Shown here one piece after another: positions 41,550-50,661 of a DNA stretch of 64,000 nucleotides. Source of the stretch: Microtetraspora glauca (GTDB lineage: Bacteria > Actinomycetota > Actinomycetes > Streptomycetales > Streptomycetaceae); assembly GCA_000721275.1 (NCBI GenBank), contig JOFO01000006.1:124001-188000 (forward strand). The letters are read 5' to 3'. The translations under genes were made by a program, and so were the position numbers. The notes beneath the pieces are model-generated. The model searched no databases. It was given only the letters and a program-made list of their open reading frames with translations, and was not told where the DNA came from. The stretch's first letter is position 1. Every line of letters begins with the position of its first letter.

Positions 41550-42181
41550 ACTGGCTCAACTCCGAGGCGTTCACCGTCCTCGACCAGCACATCATGTGGT
41601 CCGACATGATCGGCAACACCATCGGCCTCATCGCCCTGGCCCTCGGCTGGCGCCGCTCCATCCTCACCTGGCCCGCCCAGCTCCTCTCCGGCCTGATCCT
41701 CGTCGGCGCCTACGCCTCCGCCCACCTCGCCGGCGGCGTCGGCAAGCAGCTCCTCGTCATCGGCGTCGCCGCCTGGGGCTGGTGGCAGTGGAACCGCGGC
41801 AGGCAGCAGGCCCAGGACGGGTCCATCGCCGTCCGCTTCGCCACCTGGAAGGAGCGCGGCCTCCTCGCGGGCGGCGCCGTCCTCGGCACCCTCGCCGTCG
41901 GCGGGCTCTTCACCCTCTACCCGTCGCTCTCCTGGAGCCCGTGGGCCGACGCGTACATCTTCGTCGGCACCCTCGTCGCCATGATCGCCCAGGCCCGCGG
42001 CCTGGTCGAGTTCTGGTTCGCCTGGCTGCTCGTCGACCTCGTCGGCGTCCCGCTCGCCTTCAGCAGCGGCCTCGCCTTCTCCGGCCTGGTCTACGTCGTC
42101 TACTTCGCCCTGGTCCTGTGGGGCATGCGCGACTGGTGGCTCCGGTCCCGCACCCCCGCCCTGGAAGGAGCCCCCGCATGA
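41546..42181 (+). CDS. ribM: PnuC-like membrane transporter, probable riboflavin permease
   Basis: 211 residues and about seven membrane helices ([52 protein letters not shown]). These place it in the PnuC family: the WxW-type WGWWQWN stretch is characteristic. In Streptomyces and Corynebacterium, PnuC relatives inside rib operons (RibM) transport riboflavin, so that role is inferred from position. It overlaps ribE by 4 bases and ribBA by 4 (ATGA), so it is fully coupled within the operon. Confidence 0.88.
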   Translation: MNWLNSEAFTVLDQHIMWSDMIGNTIGLIALALGWRRSILTWPAQLLSGLILVGAYASAHLAGGVGKQLLVIGVAAWGWWQWNRGRQQAQDGSIAVRFATWKERGLLAGGAVLGTLAVGGLFTLYPSLSWSPWADAYIFVGTLVAMIAQARGLVEFWFAWLLVDLVGVPLAFSSGLAFSGLVYVVYFALVLWGMRDWWLRSRTPALEGAPA

Positions 42182-43449
42182 ACGCCTGGGACCCGGACGA
42201 GACCCTCGTCCTCGACCCCGTCGAGCAGGCGATCCGCGACATCGCCGCCGGCCGCCCCGTGGTCGTCGTCGACGACGAGGACCGCGAGAACGAGGGCGAC
42301 CTCGTCATCGCCGCCGAGAAGGCCACCCCCGAGGTCGTCGCCTTCATGATGACCGAGTGCCGCGGCCTCATCTGCGCCCCCATGGAGCACGCCGAACTGG
42401 AGCGGCTCCGCCTCCCGCAGATGGTCGAGCACAACACCGAGTCGATGCGCACGGCCTTCACCGTCTCCGTCGACGCGGGCCCCGAGCACGGCGTCACCAC
42501 CGGCATCTCCGCCGCCGACCGCGCCACCACCCTCCGGATGCTCGCGAGCGGCCGGCACGAGCCGTCCGACTTCGTCCGCCCCGGCCACATCTTCCCGCTC
42601 CGCGCCCGCGAGGGCGGCGTCCTCGCCCGCCCCGGCCACACCGAGGCCGCCGTCGACCTCGCCCGGCTCGCCGGACTCCGCCCGGCCGGCGCGATCGTCG
42701 AGATCGCCGGCGAGGACGGCGTGATGCTCCGCCTCCCCGAACTCGTCCCCTTCGCCCGCAAGCACGGCCTGACGATCATCTCCATCGAGGACCTGATCGC
42801 CTACCGCCGCTCCGCCGAACCCACCGTCCGCCGCGAGGCCGAGGTCCGGCTCCCCACCGCCCACGGCGACTTCACCGCCTACGGCTACCGCTCCACCGTC
42901 GACGGCGTCGAGCACGTCGCCCTCGTCCACGGCGAGATCGGCGACGGCCAGTCCGTCCTCGTCCGGGTCCACTCCGAATGCCTCACCGGCGACGTCTTCC
43001 ACTCGCTGCGCTGCGACTGCGGCCCCCAGCTCCAGGCGTCGATGGACCGCATCCAGGAGGCCGGCCGCGGCGTCGTCGTCTACCTCCGCGGCCACGAGGG
43101 GCGCGGCATCGGCCTGCTCTCCAAGCTGCGCGCGTACGAGCTCCAGGAGCGCGGCCGCGACACCCTCGACGCCAACCTCGAACTCGGCCTGCCCGCCGAC
43201 GCCCGCGACTACGCGGCCGGCGCGCAGATCCTCGCCGACCTCGGCGTCCGCAGCCTCCGCCTGATGACCAACAACCCCGACAAGATCGACGCCCTCACCC
43301 GCCACGGCCTCGCCGTCGAGGGCCGCGAACCGATGCCCGTCACCGCCGGCGAGCACAACCTCGGCTACCTGCGCACCAAGCGCGACCGGATGGGCCACGA
43401 CCTGCCCTGGCTGGACGGCTCCCCGGCCCCCACCTGCGGCAACCAGTAA
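42178..43449 (+). CDS. ribBA: Bifunctional DHBP synthase / GTP cyclohydrolase II
   Basis: Starts both branches of riboflavin synthesis: ribulose 5-phosphate to DHBP and GTP to the pyrimidine precursor. 423 residues. RibB half: [20 protein letters not shown], then [14 protein letters not shown] and [16 protein letters not shown]. RibA half from about residue 220 has the zinc cysteines [11 protein letters not shown] (with the earlier ECLTGD) and [10 protein letters not shown]. The ATG lies in the ribM stop. ribH follows 31 bases later. Confidence 0.96.
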   Translation: MNAWDPDETLVLDPVEQAIRDIAAGRPVVVVDDEDRENEGDLVIAAEKATPEVVAFMMTECRGLICAPMEHAELERLRLPQMVEHNTESMRTAFTVSVDAGPEHGVTTGISAADRATTLRMLASGRHEPSDFVRPGHIFPLRAREGGVLARPGHTEAAVDLARLAGLRPAGAIVEIAGEDGVMLRLPELVPFARKHGLTIISIEDLIAYRRSAEPTVRREAEVRLPTAHGDFTAYGYRSTVDGVEHVALVHGEIGDGQSVLVRVHSECLTGDVFHSLRCDCGPQLQASMDRIQEAGRGVVVYLRGHEGRGIGLLSKLRAYELQERGRDTLDANLELGLPADARDYAAGAQILADLGVRSLRLMTNNPDKIDALTRHGLAVEGREPMPVTAGEHNLGYLRTKRDRMGHDLPWLDGSPAPTCGNQ

Positions 43450-43480
43450 CCACACCCCCGTACGACCTGCAAGGAGAACC

Positions 43481-43966
43481 ATGAGCGGCAAGGGCGCACC
43501 CGTCCTCAGCGTGAAGAACTGCGGCGACCTGCGGGTCGCGGTCGTCGCGGCCCAGTGGCACGAGAAGATCATGGACGGCCTGGTGGACGGCGCCCTGCGC
43601 GCCCTGGCCGAACTCGGCATCGACGAGCCCACCCTGCTCCGCGTCCCCGGCAGCTTCGAACTCCCCGTCGTGGCCAAGGTCCTCGCCGGGCGCGGCTACG
43701 ATGCCGTCGTGGCGCTCGGCGTCGTCATCCGCGGCGGAACGCCGCACTTCGAGTACGTGTGCCAGGGCGTCACCCAGGGCCTCACCCAGGTCGCGGTCGA
43801 CACCGGCGTACCCGTCGGATTCGGCGTCCTCACCGTCGACACCGAGGAGCAGGCGCTCGACCGGGCCGGCCTCGAAGGCTCCTCCGAGGACAAGGGCCAC
43901 GAGGCGGTCACCGCCGCCGTCGCCACCGCCACCACGCTGCGCACCGTCAGCGAACCCTGGCGCTGA
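43481..43966 (+). CDS. ribH: 6,7-dimethyl-8-ribityllumazine synthase
   Basis: Condenses DHBP with the ribityl-aminouracil to form lumazine. 161 residues with [33 protein letters not shown], the substrate loop [17 protein letters not shown] (catalytic His) and [23 protein letters not shown] 43481 follows AAGGAG. Typically forms 60-subunit or pentameric shells. Last rib gene; hisE begins 35 bases after its stop. Confidence 0.97.
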   Translation: MSGKGAPVLSVKNCGDLRVAVVAAQWHEKIMDGLVDGALRALAELGIDEPTLLRVPGSFELPVVAKVLAGRGYDAVVALGVVIRGGTPHFEYVCQGVTQGLTQVAVDTGVPVGFGVLTVDTEEQALDRAGLEGSSEDKGHEAVTAAVATATTLRTVSEPWR

Positions 43967-44001
43967 GGAGCGGACCCCCACCCCGTACTCTTAGGACCAT
44001 C

Positions 44002-44283
44002 ATGGCGAACGAAACCCGGAAGAGCTTCGAAGAGCTCTTCGACGAGCTGAAGCTCAAGGCCGAGACCGGCGACCCCGCCACCTCCCGCACCGCGGAACTG
44101 GTCGGCAAGGGCGTCCATGCCATCGGCAAGAAGGTCGTCGAGGAGGCCGCCGAGGTCTGGATGGCCGCCGAGTACGAGGGCAAGGAAGCCGCCGCCGAGG
44201 AGATCTCGCAGCTGCTGTACCACGTCCAGGTGATGATGGTCGCCCGCGGGATCTCCCTCGACGACGTCTACGCCCACCTCTGA
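44002..44283 (+). CDS. hisE: Phosphoribosyl-ATP pyrophosphatase
   Basis: Hydrolyses phosphoribosyl-ATP to phosphoribosyl-AMP in histidine synthesis. 93 residues, the separate single-domain form. Key MazG-like helix is [19 protein letters not shown] with [17 protein letters not shown] 44002 is 12 bases after a TACTCT stretch that could be a -10, so it may have its own promoter. hisG follows; in Streptomyces hisE-hisG sit apart from the main his cluster. Confidence 0.95.
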   Translation: MANETRKSFEELFDELKLKAETGDPATSRTAELVGKGVHAIGKKVVEEAAEVWMAAEYEGKEAAAEEISQLLYHVQVMMVARGISLDDVYAHL

Positions 44284-44333
44284 GCACCCCCACCCCCCGC
44301 TCCCACCACTCCCAGGCAAAGGAAGCCCACCCC

Positions 44334-45182
44334 ATGCTGCGCATCGCCGTCCCCAACAAGGGTTCCCTCTCCGGACCTGCGTCGGCCATGCTCCATGAGG
44401 CCGGCTACCGCCAGCGCAAGGAGTCCAAGGAGCTGGTGGTCATCGACCCCGAGAACGAGGTCGAGTTCTTCTACCTGCGGCCGAAGGACATCGCGATCTA
44501 CGTGGCGTCCGGCAAGCTGGACATCGGCATCACCGGCCGTGACCTGCTGCTGGACTCCGGTGCCAGCGCCGAGGAGATCCTGGCCCTGAACTTCGGCCGC
44601 TCCACCTTCCGCTACGCCACCCGCCCGGGCACCGCCAAGGGCCCCGAGGACTTCGGCGGCATGACGATCGCCACCTCCTACGAGGGCATCGTCGCCAAGC
44701 ACCTCGCCGACCAGGGCATCGACGCCTCCGTCGTCCACCTGGACGGCGCCGTCGAGACCGCGATCCAGCTCGGCGTCGCCGAGATCATCGCCGACGTCGT
44801 CGAGACCGGCACCAGCCTGCGCAACGCCGGCCTGGAGGTCATCGGCGAGCCGATCCTCCGGTCCGAGGCGGTCGTCGTCCGCCGACACGGCGCCGACACC
44901 GACCACCCGCAGGTCCAGCAGTTCCTGCGCCGCCTCCAGGGCGTCCTGGTGGCCCGCAGCTACGTGATGATGGACTACGACTGCCGCGCCGAGCACCTGG
45001 AGCAGGCCGTCGCCCTCACCCCGGGCCTGGAGTCGCCGACCATCTCCCCGCTGCACAACGAGGGCTGGGTCGCCGTCCGCGCGATGGTCCCCGCCAAGGA
45101 CGCGCAGCGGATCATGGACGACCTGTACGAGATCGGCGCCCGCGCGATCCTCACCACCGCGATCCACGCCTGCCGTCTCTGA
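44334..45182 (+). CDS. hisG: ATP phosphoribosyltransferase (long form)
   Basis: First step of histidine synthesis: joins ATP and PRPP. 282 residues, the long form with a C-terminal regulatory ACT-like domain for histidine feedback inhibition. Begins MLRIAVPNKGSLSGPASAML. PRPP/substrate motifs include FFYLRPKDIAIYVASGKLDIGITG and DVVETGTSLRNAGL. The regulatory end has EGWVAVRAMVPAKDAQRIMDDL. ATG 44334 follows AAAGGAAG. Confidence 0.97.
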   Translation: MLRIAVPNKGSLSGPASAMLHEAGYRQRKESKELVVIDPENEVEFFYLRPKDIAIYVASGKLDIGITGRDLLLDSGASAEEILALNFGRSTFRYATRPGTAKGPEDFGGMTIATSYEGIVAKHLADQGIDASVVHLDGAVETAIQLGVAEIIADVVETGTSLRNAGLEVIGEPILRSEAVVVRRHGADTDHPQVQQFLRRLQGVLVARSYVMMDYDCRAEHLEQAVALTPGLESPTISPLHNEGWVAVRAMVPAKDAQRIMDDLYEIGARAILTTAIHACRL

Positions 45183-45219
45183 CCCCCTGCCGCACCGTTC
45201 CAGGCACCGAGGTACCCCC

Positions 45220-45672
45220 ATGTCCGAGCAGCCCACGCCCGCCCTCCCGGTCACCTTCCGGCCGGGCCGCACCCGCGCCGTCCTGCTGACCGTGGGGATC
45301 GCCATGTTCGCGGCGATCACCGCCGTGGCGCTGATGCTGGAACGGCTCGGACCGGGGGAGCGGGCCAGCTTCGTCTTCACCGCCGCGCTCTTCCTCGGCG
45401 TGCTGGTGCTGCTGAGCCGCCCCAAGGTCGTCGCCGACGACGAGGGCGTCACGGTCGTCAACATCACCCGCACCCGGCGCCTCGCCTGGGCGGAGATCCT
45501 CCGCGTCAACCTCCGTCCCGGCGACCCCTGGGTCTTCCTGGACCTCAGCGACGGCACCAGCCTGCCCGCCCTCGGCATCCAGCCCGGGATCGCCAAGGAA
45601 GCCGCCATCCGCGACGCCCGCGCCCTGCGCGCCCTCGCGGAGTCCCACGGCACCGGCACCGAGACGGCCTGA
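45220..45672 (+). CDS. PH-domain-like membrane protein
   Basis: 150 residues. Two adjacent membrane helices (about 20-40 and 50-66: AVLLTVGIAMFAAITAVALM and ASFVFTAALFLGVLVLLS) are followed by a compact beta domain: VVADDEGVTVVNITRTRRLAWAEI (in pieces VVADDEGVTVVN and RTRRLAWAEI) and DPWVFLDLSDGTSLPALGI. This fits the bacterial PH-like (bPH6-type) family found next to hisG in actinobacteria. Function unknown. It is the last gene of the rib-his run. Confidence 0.8.
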   Translation: MSEQPTPALPVTFRPGRTRAVLLTVGIAMFAAITAVALMLERLGPGERASFVFTAALFLGVLVLLSRPKVVADDEGVTVVNITRTRRLAWAEILRVNLRPGDPWVFLDLSDGTSLPALGIQPGIAKEAAIRDARALRALAESHGTGTETA

Positions 45673-45981
45673 CCTCTCCCGCGCCGGGACCGGCCCGCGC
45701 GCCGGGGGACGCCCCCGGCTCCGCGTCCGGGACGACCCCGCACGGGCGTCAGGGGCGACCCCCGTCCGTCCCCCATCCGGGGCGTCCCCCCTGCCACGGG
45801 GGGCGTTCGCGTGACTACTCTTGAGGCGGTGGCGCCCGGTGCGCCACCGCCTCGCGTCGTACCGGAACGCCCCCGCCGGCGACCGGGCGAGGCCACCCCT
45901 TCGACCCGAGGAGTGACTCCCTCCGGCAATGGACGGATCGTCCGGTAGTACCCGCGCCGCCCTCTCCCCCGAGGCGGCGGC
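45673..45981 (+). promoter_or_regulatory. Leader of the CNNM-like genes with a 13-bp hairpin
   Basis: 309 bases without a gene. The perfect hairpin GAGGCGGTGGCGC, loop of five, GCGCCACCGCCTC lies at 45823-45853 and is about 130 bases upstream of the next start. A second small stem GGACG-GAT-CGTCC lies near 45933. TGACTACTCT just upstream of the hairpin could hold a -10. It may be an untranslated regulatory leader or a terminator for the his genes; no known riboswitch class matched. Confidence 0.45.
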
Positions 45982-47319
45982 ATGATCGTCTCCCTGCTAC
46001 TCCTGCTGGCAGCCTTCCTCCTGATCCTCGCCAACGGCTTCTTCGTCGCCGCCGAGTTCGGTCTCGTGACCGTCGAGCGCGCGGAGGCCGAGCGGGCCGC
46101 GGCCGCCGGCGACCGGCGCGCCCGCACCGTCGTCTCGGCGCTGCGCGAGCTGTCCTTCCAGCTCTCCGGCACCCAGCTCGGCATCACCCTCACCTCGCTC
46201 GTCGTCGGCATGCTCGCCGAGCCCGCGCTCGCCGGACTGCTCGCCCCGCCGCTGACCGCCCTCGGGCTCCCCGCGGGCGCCGCCTCCGGCGTCGCCGTGG
46301 TGACCGGCATGCTGCTCGCCTCGGCGGTGCAGATGGTCGTCGGCGAACTCGTCCCCAAGAACTGGGCGGTCTCCCGGCCGCTCCAGGTCGCCCGCTTCGT
46401 CGCCGCCCCGCAGCGCCGCTTCTCGGCCGTGTTCCGGCCGGTGATCGCCCTGCTCAACCGGGTGGCGAACGGACTCGTCCGCGCCTTCGGCGTCGAGCCC
46501 ACCGACGAGCTGGACTCGGTCCGCACCCCCGGCGAGCTGGAATCGCTCGCCCGGCACTCGGCCCGGGCCGGCGCCCTCGAACAGGACACCGCCGACCTCT
46601 TCGTACGGACCCTGTCCCTCGCCGGCCTCACCGCCGAGCAGGTCATGACCCCGCGCGTGAAGGTCAGCGCCCTCCAGTGGGACGCCACCGCCGCCGACGT
46701 CCTCAACCTGACCCGCGCCACCGGCCTCTCGCGCTTCCCCGTCTACCGGGACCGCATCGACGAGGTCGTCGGCATGGTCCACCTCAAGGACGCGCTCGCC
46801 GTCGCCCCCGACGCCCGCCCGCGCACCTCCGTCGGCCGGATCGCCGTCCCGCCGCTGCTGGTCCCCGAGACGCTGCCCGTGCAGGCTCTCCTGGAGCGGC
46901 TGCGCCGCGAGCAGCCGATCGCCGTCGTCGTCGACGAGTACGGCGGCACGGCCGGCGTGGTCACCCTGGAGGACATCGTCGAGGAGCTCGTCGGCGAGGT
47001 CCGCGACGAGCACGACACCGCGGCCGACGCCCGCCCCGAGCTGGCCGCCGCACCCGCCGAGGACGGCCGCCCCGCCTGGGAGGCCGACGGCTCCTGCCGG
47101 GTCCACACCCTGCGCCGGATAGGTCTCGACGTGCCGGACGGCCCGTACGAGACCGTCGCCGGGCTCGTCGCCGACCTCCTCGGCCGGATCCCCGCCCCCG
47201 GCGACCGGGCCGAACTGCCCGGCTGGCGGCTCTCGGTCCGCCGCGTCGACCGGTTCCGGGCCGAACGGGTCCGGATCGTGCGCACCGCCCCGGTGCCGAT
47301 GGCGGAGGCGGTCCGGTGA
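45982..47319 (+). CDS. CNNM/CorC-type membrane protein (hemolysin C family)
   Basis: 445 residues. The N-terminal DUF21 domain has 3 to 4 helices with ILANGFFVAAEFGLVTVERA, TSLVVGMLAEPALAGLL and VVGELVPKNWAVSRPL (the conserved GELxPK). Two CBS domains follow (about 205-330, ending VVDEYGGTAGVVTLEDIVEELVGEV) and then a CorC/HlyC C-terminal domain (about 340-435). Related proteins are implicated in Mg2+ or cobalt transport. Start ATG 45982 overlaps no gene; the stop overlaps the next gene's GTG. Confidence 0.9.
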   Translation: MIVSLLLLLAAFLLILANGFFVAAEFGLVTVERAEAERAAAAGDRRARTVVSALRELSFQLSGTQLGITLTSLVVGMLAEPALAGLLAPPLTALGLPAGAASGVAVVTGMLLASAVQMVVGELVPKNWAVSRPLQVARFVAAPQRRFSAVFRPVIALLNRVANGLVRAFGVEPTDELDSVRTPGELESLARHSARAGALEQDTADLFVRTLSLAGLTAEQVMTPRVKVSALQWDATAADVLNLTRATGLSRFPVYRDRIDEVVGMVHLKDALAVAPDARPRTSVGRIAVPPLLVPETLPVQALLERLRREQPIAVVVDEYGGTAGVVTLEDIVEELVGEVRDEHDTAADARPELAAAPAEDGRPAWEADGSCRVHTLRRIGLDVPDGPYETVAGLVADLLGRIPAPGDRAELPGWRLSVRRVDRFRAERVRIVRTAPVPMAEAVR

Positions 47320-48374
47320 GCAGCACCCTGCAACTCCTCCTCGCCGTCCTCCTCGTCCTGGCCAACGGCTTCTTCGTCGGCGCCGAGTTCGCGCTCGTCT
47401 CCGTCCGCCGCAGCCAGATCGAGCCGCTCGGCGGCGCCCGCGCCGCCCAGGTGCTGTACGGCCTGGAGAACCTGCCGCGGATGATGGCCGCCGCGCAGTT
47501 CGGCATCACCGTCTGCTCGCTCACGCTGGGCGCGGTCGCCGAACCGACCGTCGCCCACCTCCTGGAGCCGGCCTTCCACGCCGCCGGCGTCCCCGCCGGC
47601 CTGATCCACCCGCTCGGCTACGTGATCGCCCTCGCCGCGGTCGTCTTCCTCCACCTCGTCATCGGCGAGATGGTCCCGAAGAACCTCGCGATGGCCGCGC
47701 CGGAGCGGACCGCCCTCTGGCTCGCCCCGGCCCTGGTGGGCTTCGCCCGGCTCTGCCGGCCCGTGACGACCGCCCTGGGCGCCTGCTCGCGGCTGGTGCT
47801 GCGGGCCTTCGGGGTCGAGCCCAAGGACGAGATCGAGGCCGTCTTCACCAGCGCCCAGCTCGGCCGCCTCGTCGAGGACGCCGGGCAGGCCGGGCTCCTC
47901 GACCCGGCCGCGCAGGAGCGCCTTGAGGACGCCCTGGAGCTGGGCAGCCGCCCGGTCACCGACGTCCTCATCCCCGCGGCCTCGCTGGTCACCGTCCCGC
48001 CGTCGGTCACCCCCCGCCAGATCGAGGAGCTGACCGTGCGCACCGGCTACTCGCGCTTCCCGGTCCGCGCCGAGGGCCGGCGCCCGGGCGTCTTCCTGGG
48101 CTTCGTGCACGTGAAGGACGTCCTGGACCTGGAGGAGCGGGAGCGGGCGGTGCCGCACCAGCTGTGGCGCCCGATGGCGACGCTCCGGGCCGAGCTGCCG
48201 CTCGACGACGCCCTCACCGTGATGCGCAGGGCGGCGACCCACCTGGCGCAGGTCGCGGACGCCTCCGGGCGGATCCTCGGCCTGGTGGCCCTGGAGGACG
48301 TGCTGGAGATGCTGGTGGGCGAGGTCCGCGACCCCGCGCACCGGCTGACGCCCGCCCCGGCGCCGGCGCGCTAG
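47316..48374 (+). CDS. Second CNNM-type membrane protein, lacking CorC domain
   Basis: 352 residues. Same DUF21 fold (VLANGFFVGAEFALVSVRRS, FGITVCSLTLGAVAEP, VIGEMVPKNLAM) and CBS pair ending LVALEDVLEMLVGEV, but it stops right after, so the CorC/HlyC domain of its neighbour is missing. The GTG start overlaps the upstream stop (GTGA), suggesting the two form a heteromer. Convergent with the AAA+ gene, 34 bases apart. Confidence 0.88.
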   Translation: MSSTLQLLLAVLLVLANGFFVGAEFALVSVRRSQIEPLGGARAAQVLYGLENLPRMMAAAQFGITVCSLTLGAVAEPTVAHLLEPAFHAAGVPAGLIHPLGYVIALAAVVFLHLVIGEMVPKNLAMAAPERTALWLAPALVGFARLCRPVTTALGACSRLVLRAFGVEPKDEIEAVFTSAQLGRLVEDAGQAGLLDPAAQERLEDALELGSRPVTDVLIPAASLVTVPPSVTPRQIEELTVRTGYSRFPVRAEGRRPGVFLGFVHVKDVLDLEERERAVPHQLWRPMATLRAELPLDDALTVMRRAATHLAQVADASGRILGLVALEDVLEMLVGEVRDPAHRLTPAPAPAR

Positions 48375-48408
48375 GAAACCCGCAGCGCCGGGAAGAAGGC
48401 CGCCAGGG

Positions 48409-50352
48409 TCAGAACGGGGGTTCCTGCTGGGGGCCGCGGTCCGCCGGACCGCGGCCCGACAGCACCTCCCCGTACGCCTGCATCAGGTCGGCGAGCCGCA
48501 GCGTGGCCAGGTCCTCGCGCGTCAGCGTGCCGGAGTAGCCGGAGAGCCGCAGGTCGCGGTAGGCGCAGGACTTCTCGTACAGGGTGCGCAGGAAACGCCC
48601 GTTGCCCAGTTCGTCGATCCAGCCCTGCTCGACCACGTGGGCGTTGATCGAGCGCAGCTCCTCCAGCGCCTCCTCGTCCCAGCCGTCGCCGTTCGCCGCG
48701 GCCAGCACCTCGCCGATCGCGGTCAGTTCGGCCGGCCGGTACGACGGGAAGTCGACCCGGGTGGTGAAGCGGGAGGACAGCCCGGGGTTGGCGGCGAGCA
48801 ACCGGTCCATCCCCTCCGGGTAGCCGGCGAGGATCACGACGAGGTGGTCGCGGTTGTCCTCGGCCCGCTTCAGCAGCACCTGGAGGGCTTCGTCGCCGTA
48901 GGCGTCGCCCTTGCTGTAGCCCGAGTTGGAGAGCGCGTACGCCTCGTCGACGAACAGCACCCCGCCGACCGCGGAGTCGATCAGCTCGTTCGCCTTCACC
49001 GCCGTCTGGCCCAGGAACTCGCCGACGAGGTCGGCCCGTTGGGCTTCGACCAGGTGGTCGCCGCCGAGCAGGCCGAGCGCGTAGAAGACCCGCCCCAGGA
49101 TCCGGGCCACCGTCGTCTTCCCGGTGCCGGACGGCCCGGAGAAGACGAAGTGCCGCTTCGGCGGCTGAACCGGCAGCCCCTGCCCGGCCCGCAGCCGGGC
49201 CATCTCCAGCTGCGCCGAGAGCGCCTTGACCTGCCGCTTCACCGGATCGAGCCCGACCATGCCCTCCAGTTCGGCCAGGGCCTCGGCGAGCAGCACCGGG
49301 TCGGTCGGTCCGGCCGGGAAACGCGGCGGCCCGGCCTGCGCGGGCACCGGCGAGCTGTGCCGTACGACCTCCGGCGGCGCGGCCGGCACGGGGTCGGGGG
49401 AGCGGCGCGGCCCGTCGCCGCCGGAAGCGCCCGGAGCGCCCGGAGCCCCCGGAGTGCCCGGGGCCCCGATCTCGGGCTCCGTCCCGGCGGCGGTGTCCGT
49501 GCCGTCCTGGCCGGGGCCGGCGCCCGCCGTGCCCAGGACGACGGCGGCGAGACCGGCCTGGTCGTCCATGCCGTCGAGCCCGTCGAAGCCGTCGTACTCG
49601 GCGATGGCGGCGAGCCGGGCGGCGGTGTCCATGAACGCCGGGTCGACGCGGTGCACCGCCCGGTAGAGGGGCAGCGCGGCGGCGCTGCGGCCGGTGCCCT
49701 CGTGCGCCCGGGCCAGCCAGTAGCGCAGCTCCTTGCGCTGCGGCTGCTCGCTGCGGCAGCGCATCAGGGCCGCCGAGAGCAGCGGCTCGGCCTGCCCGTA
49801 CATCTCCAGCCGGACCCGGGCCATGCCGCCGAAGAGACCCGCCTCGATGCCGAGCAGCGGGTCGTCGACGAGCGGTTCGGTGTGCCGGACCAGCTGCTCC
49901 CAGTCCTTGACCAGATAGGCGCGGCAGGCGTGCAGGAACCGGACCTGGGGGTCGGTGTCGACCGGCGGCAGTTCGGCGAGGGCGCGGTCCAGTTCCGGCA
50001 CGTGCCGCCCGTCGAGCCAGTGGGAGGCGTGCGCGAGCAGCAGGTCGCGCGGGCTTTCGAGCACCGGCTGCACCCACCAGCCCAGCCAGTACCAGGAGTT
50101 GAGGGTGCGTCGGTGCCGGGTGCGCTGTTCGCCGAAGCGCTCGCGGTTGCGGTACATGCGCAGCAGCGCGGCCGTCGTGTCCACCCGGAGCGCGTGCAGC
50201 CCCAGCCAGGCGTCCGCCATGCCGGGATCGATCCGGACGGCCGCCCGGAACTCCTCCTCGGCCTGCGGGTAGGCGCCCATCGTGTAGGCGTCCACTCCGC
50301 GCAGCCAGGCGAGTTCGGCGGGGGCCTGCGCGCCCTGCGTGCCGATGTCCAT
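48409..50352 (-). CDS. TPR/AAA+ ATPase (CbbX/EccA-like)
   Basis: 647 residues from ATG 50352 (RBS GGGGGA). N-terminal TPR-like helices (about 10-270), for example AYPQAEEEFRAAVRIDPGMADAW. A Gly/Ala/Pro-rich linker (about 305-380, repeated APG) precedes an AAA+ domain with FSGPSGTGKTTVARIL (Walker A), GGVLFVDEAYAL (Walker B) and the sensor VVILAGYPEGMDRLL. This layout is shared with EccA proteins of type VII secretion and the CbbX group. No ESX genes are seen in the window, so the partner is unknown. An in-frame start at 50622 extends into a region without RBS. Confidence 0.85.
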   Translation of the reverse strand: MDIGTQGAQAPAELAWLRGVDAYTMGAYPQAEEEFRAAVRIDPGMADAWLGLHALRVDTTAALLRMYRNRERFGEQRTRHRRTLNSWYWLGWWVQPVLESPRDLLLAHASHWLDGRHVPELDRALAELPPVDTDPQVRFLHACRAYLVKDWEQLVRHTEPLVDDPLLGIEAGLFGGMARVRLEMYGQAEPLLSAALMRCRSEQPQRKELRYWLARAHEGTGRSAAALPLYRAVHRVDPAFMDTAARLAAIAEYDGFDGLDGMDDQAGLAAVVLGTAGAGPGQDGTDTAAGTEPEIGAPGTPGAPGAPGASGGDGPRRSPDPVPAAPPEVVRHSSPVPAQAGPPRFPAGPTDPVLLAEALAELEGMVGLDPVKRQVKALSAQLEMARLRAGQGLPVQPPKRHFVFSGPSGTGKTTVARILGRVFYALGLLGGDHLVEAQRADLVGEFLGQTAVKANELIDSAVGGVLFVDEAYALSNSGYSKGDAYGDEALQVLLKRAEDNRDHLVVILAGYPEGMDRLLAANPGLSSRFTTRVDFPSYRPAELTAIGEVLAAANGDGWDEEALEELRSINAHVVEQGWIDELGNGRFLRTLYEKSCAYRDLRLSGYSGTLTREDLATLRLADLMQAYGEVLSGRGPADRGPQQEPPF

Positions 50353-50661
50353 CGGGTCCCCCACAACCGTCGGCGTATGGACGGGATTTGACCGCACCTG
50401 CGGGCATCGTACCTGCGCAGGGGTGGTGCGCTTAAGGAGAAGCGCAAGATCCGGAAGCGGTGACCCTGGGTGAGCGCGGGGCCGGGACGCGGGTCCGGAG
50501 GGGCCGCGGAAGGGCAGAACGAAGCCCCCGATCACGGGGGAACAACCGGGGGCTTCGTGTCTGCGGCGGCTGTCGAAAAGCCGCACATTGAGAACGTAAG
50601 ACCTGTACGCCCCCGGGGTCAAGCGCCCTCGGGGGACTTGCGGAAGCGGAGTTCCACAGGC
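50353..50661. promoter_or_regulatory. Gap between the AAA+ gene and the kinase-like gene
   Basis: 309 bases with no gene. Both flanking genes are on the minus strand, so this holds the AAA+ promoter near 50353-50450 and the terminator of the kinase-like gene. The only strong structure is the hairpin described separately. No other feature seen. Confidence 0.4.
50519..50558. terminator. 12-bp inverted repeat with 16-base loop
   Basis: Arms 50519-50530 and 50547-50558 (ACGAAGCCCCCG and its complement) are perfectly paired; the loop itself contains GGGGG. It lies between two minus-strand genes and may end the upstream kinase-like transcript, or act as a competing-stem element because the inner GGGGG (50536-50540) can also pair with the left-arm CCCCC. 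Confidence 0.55.
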
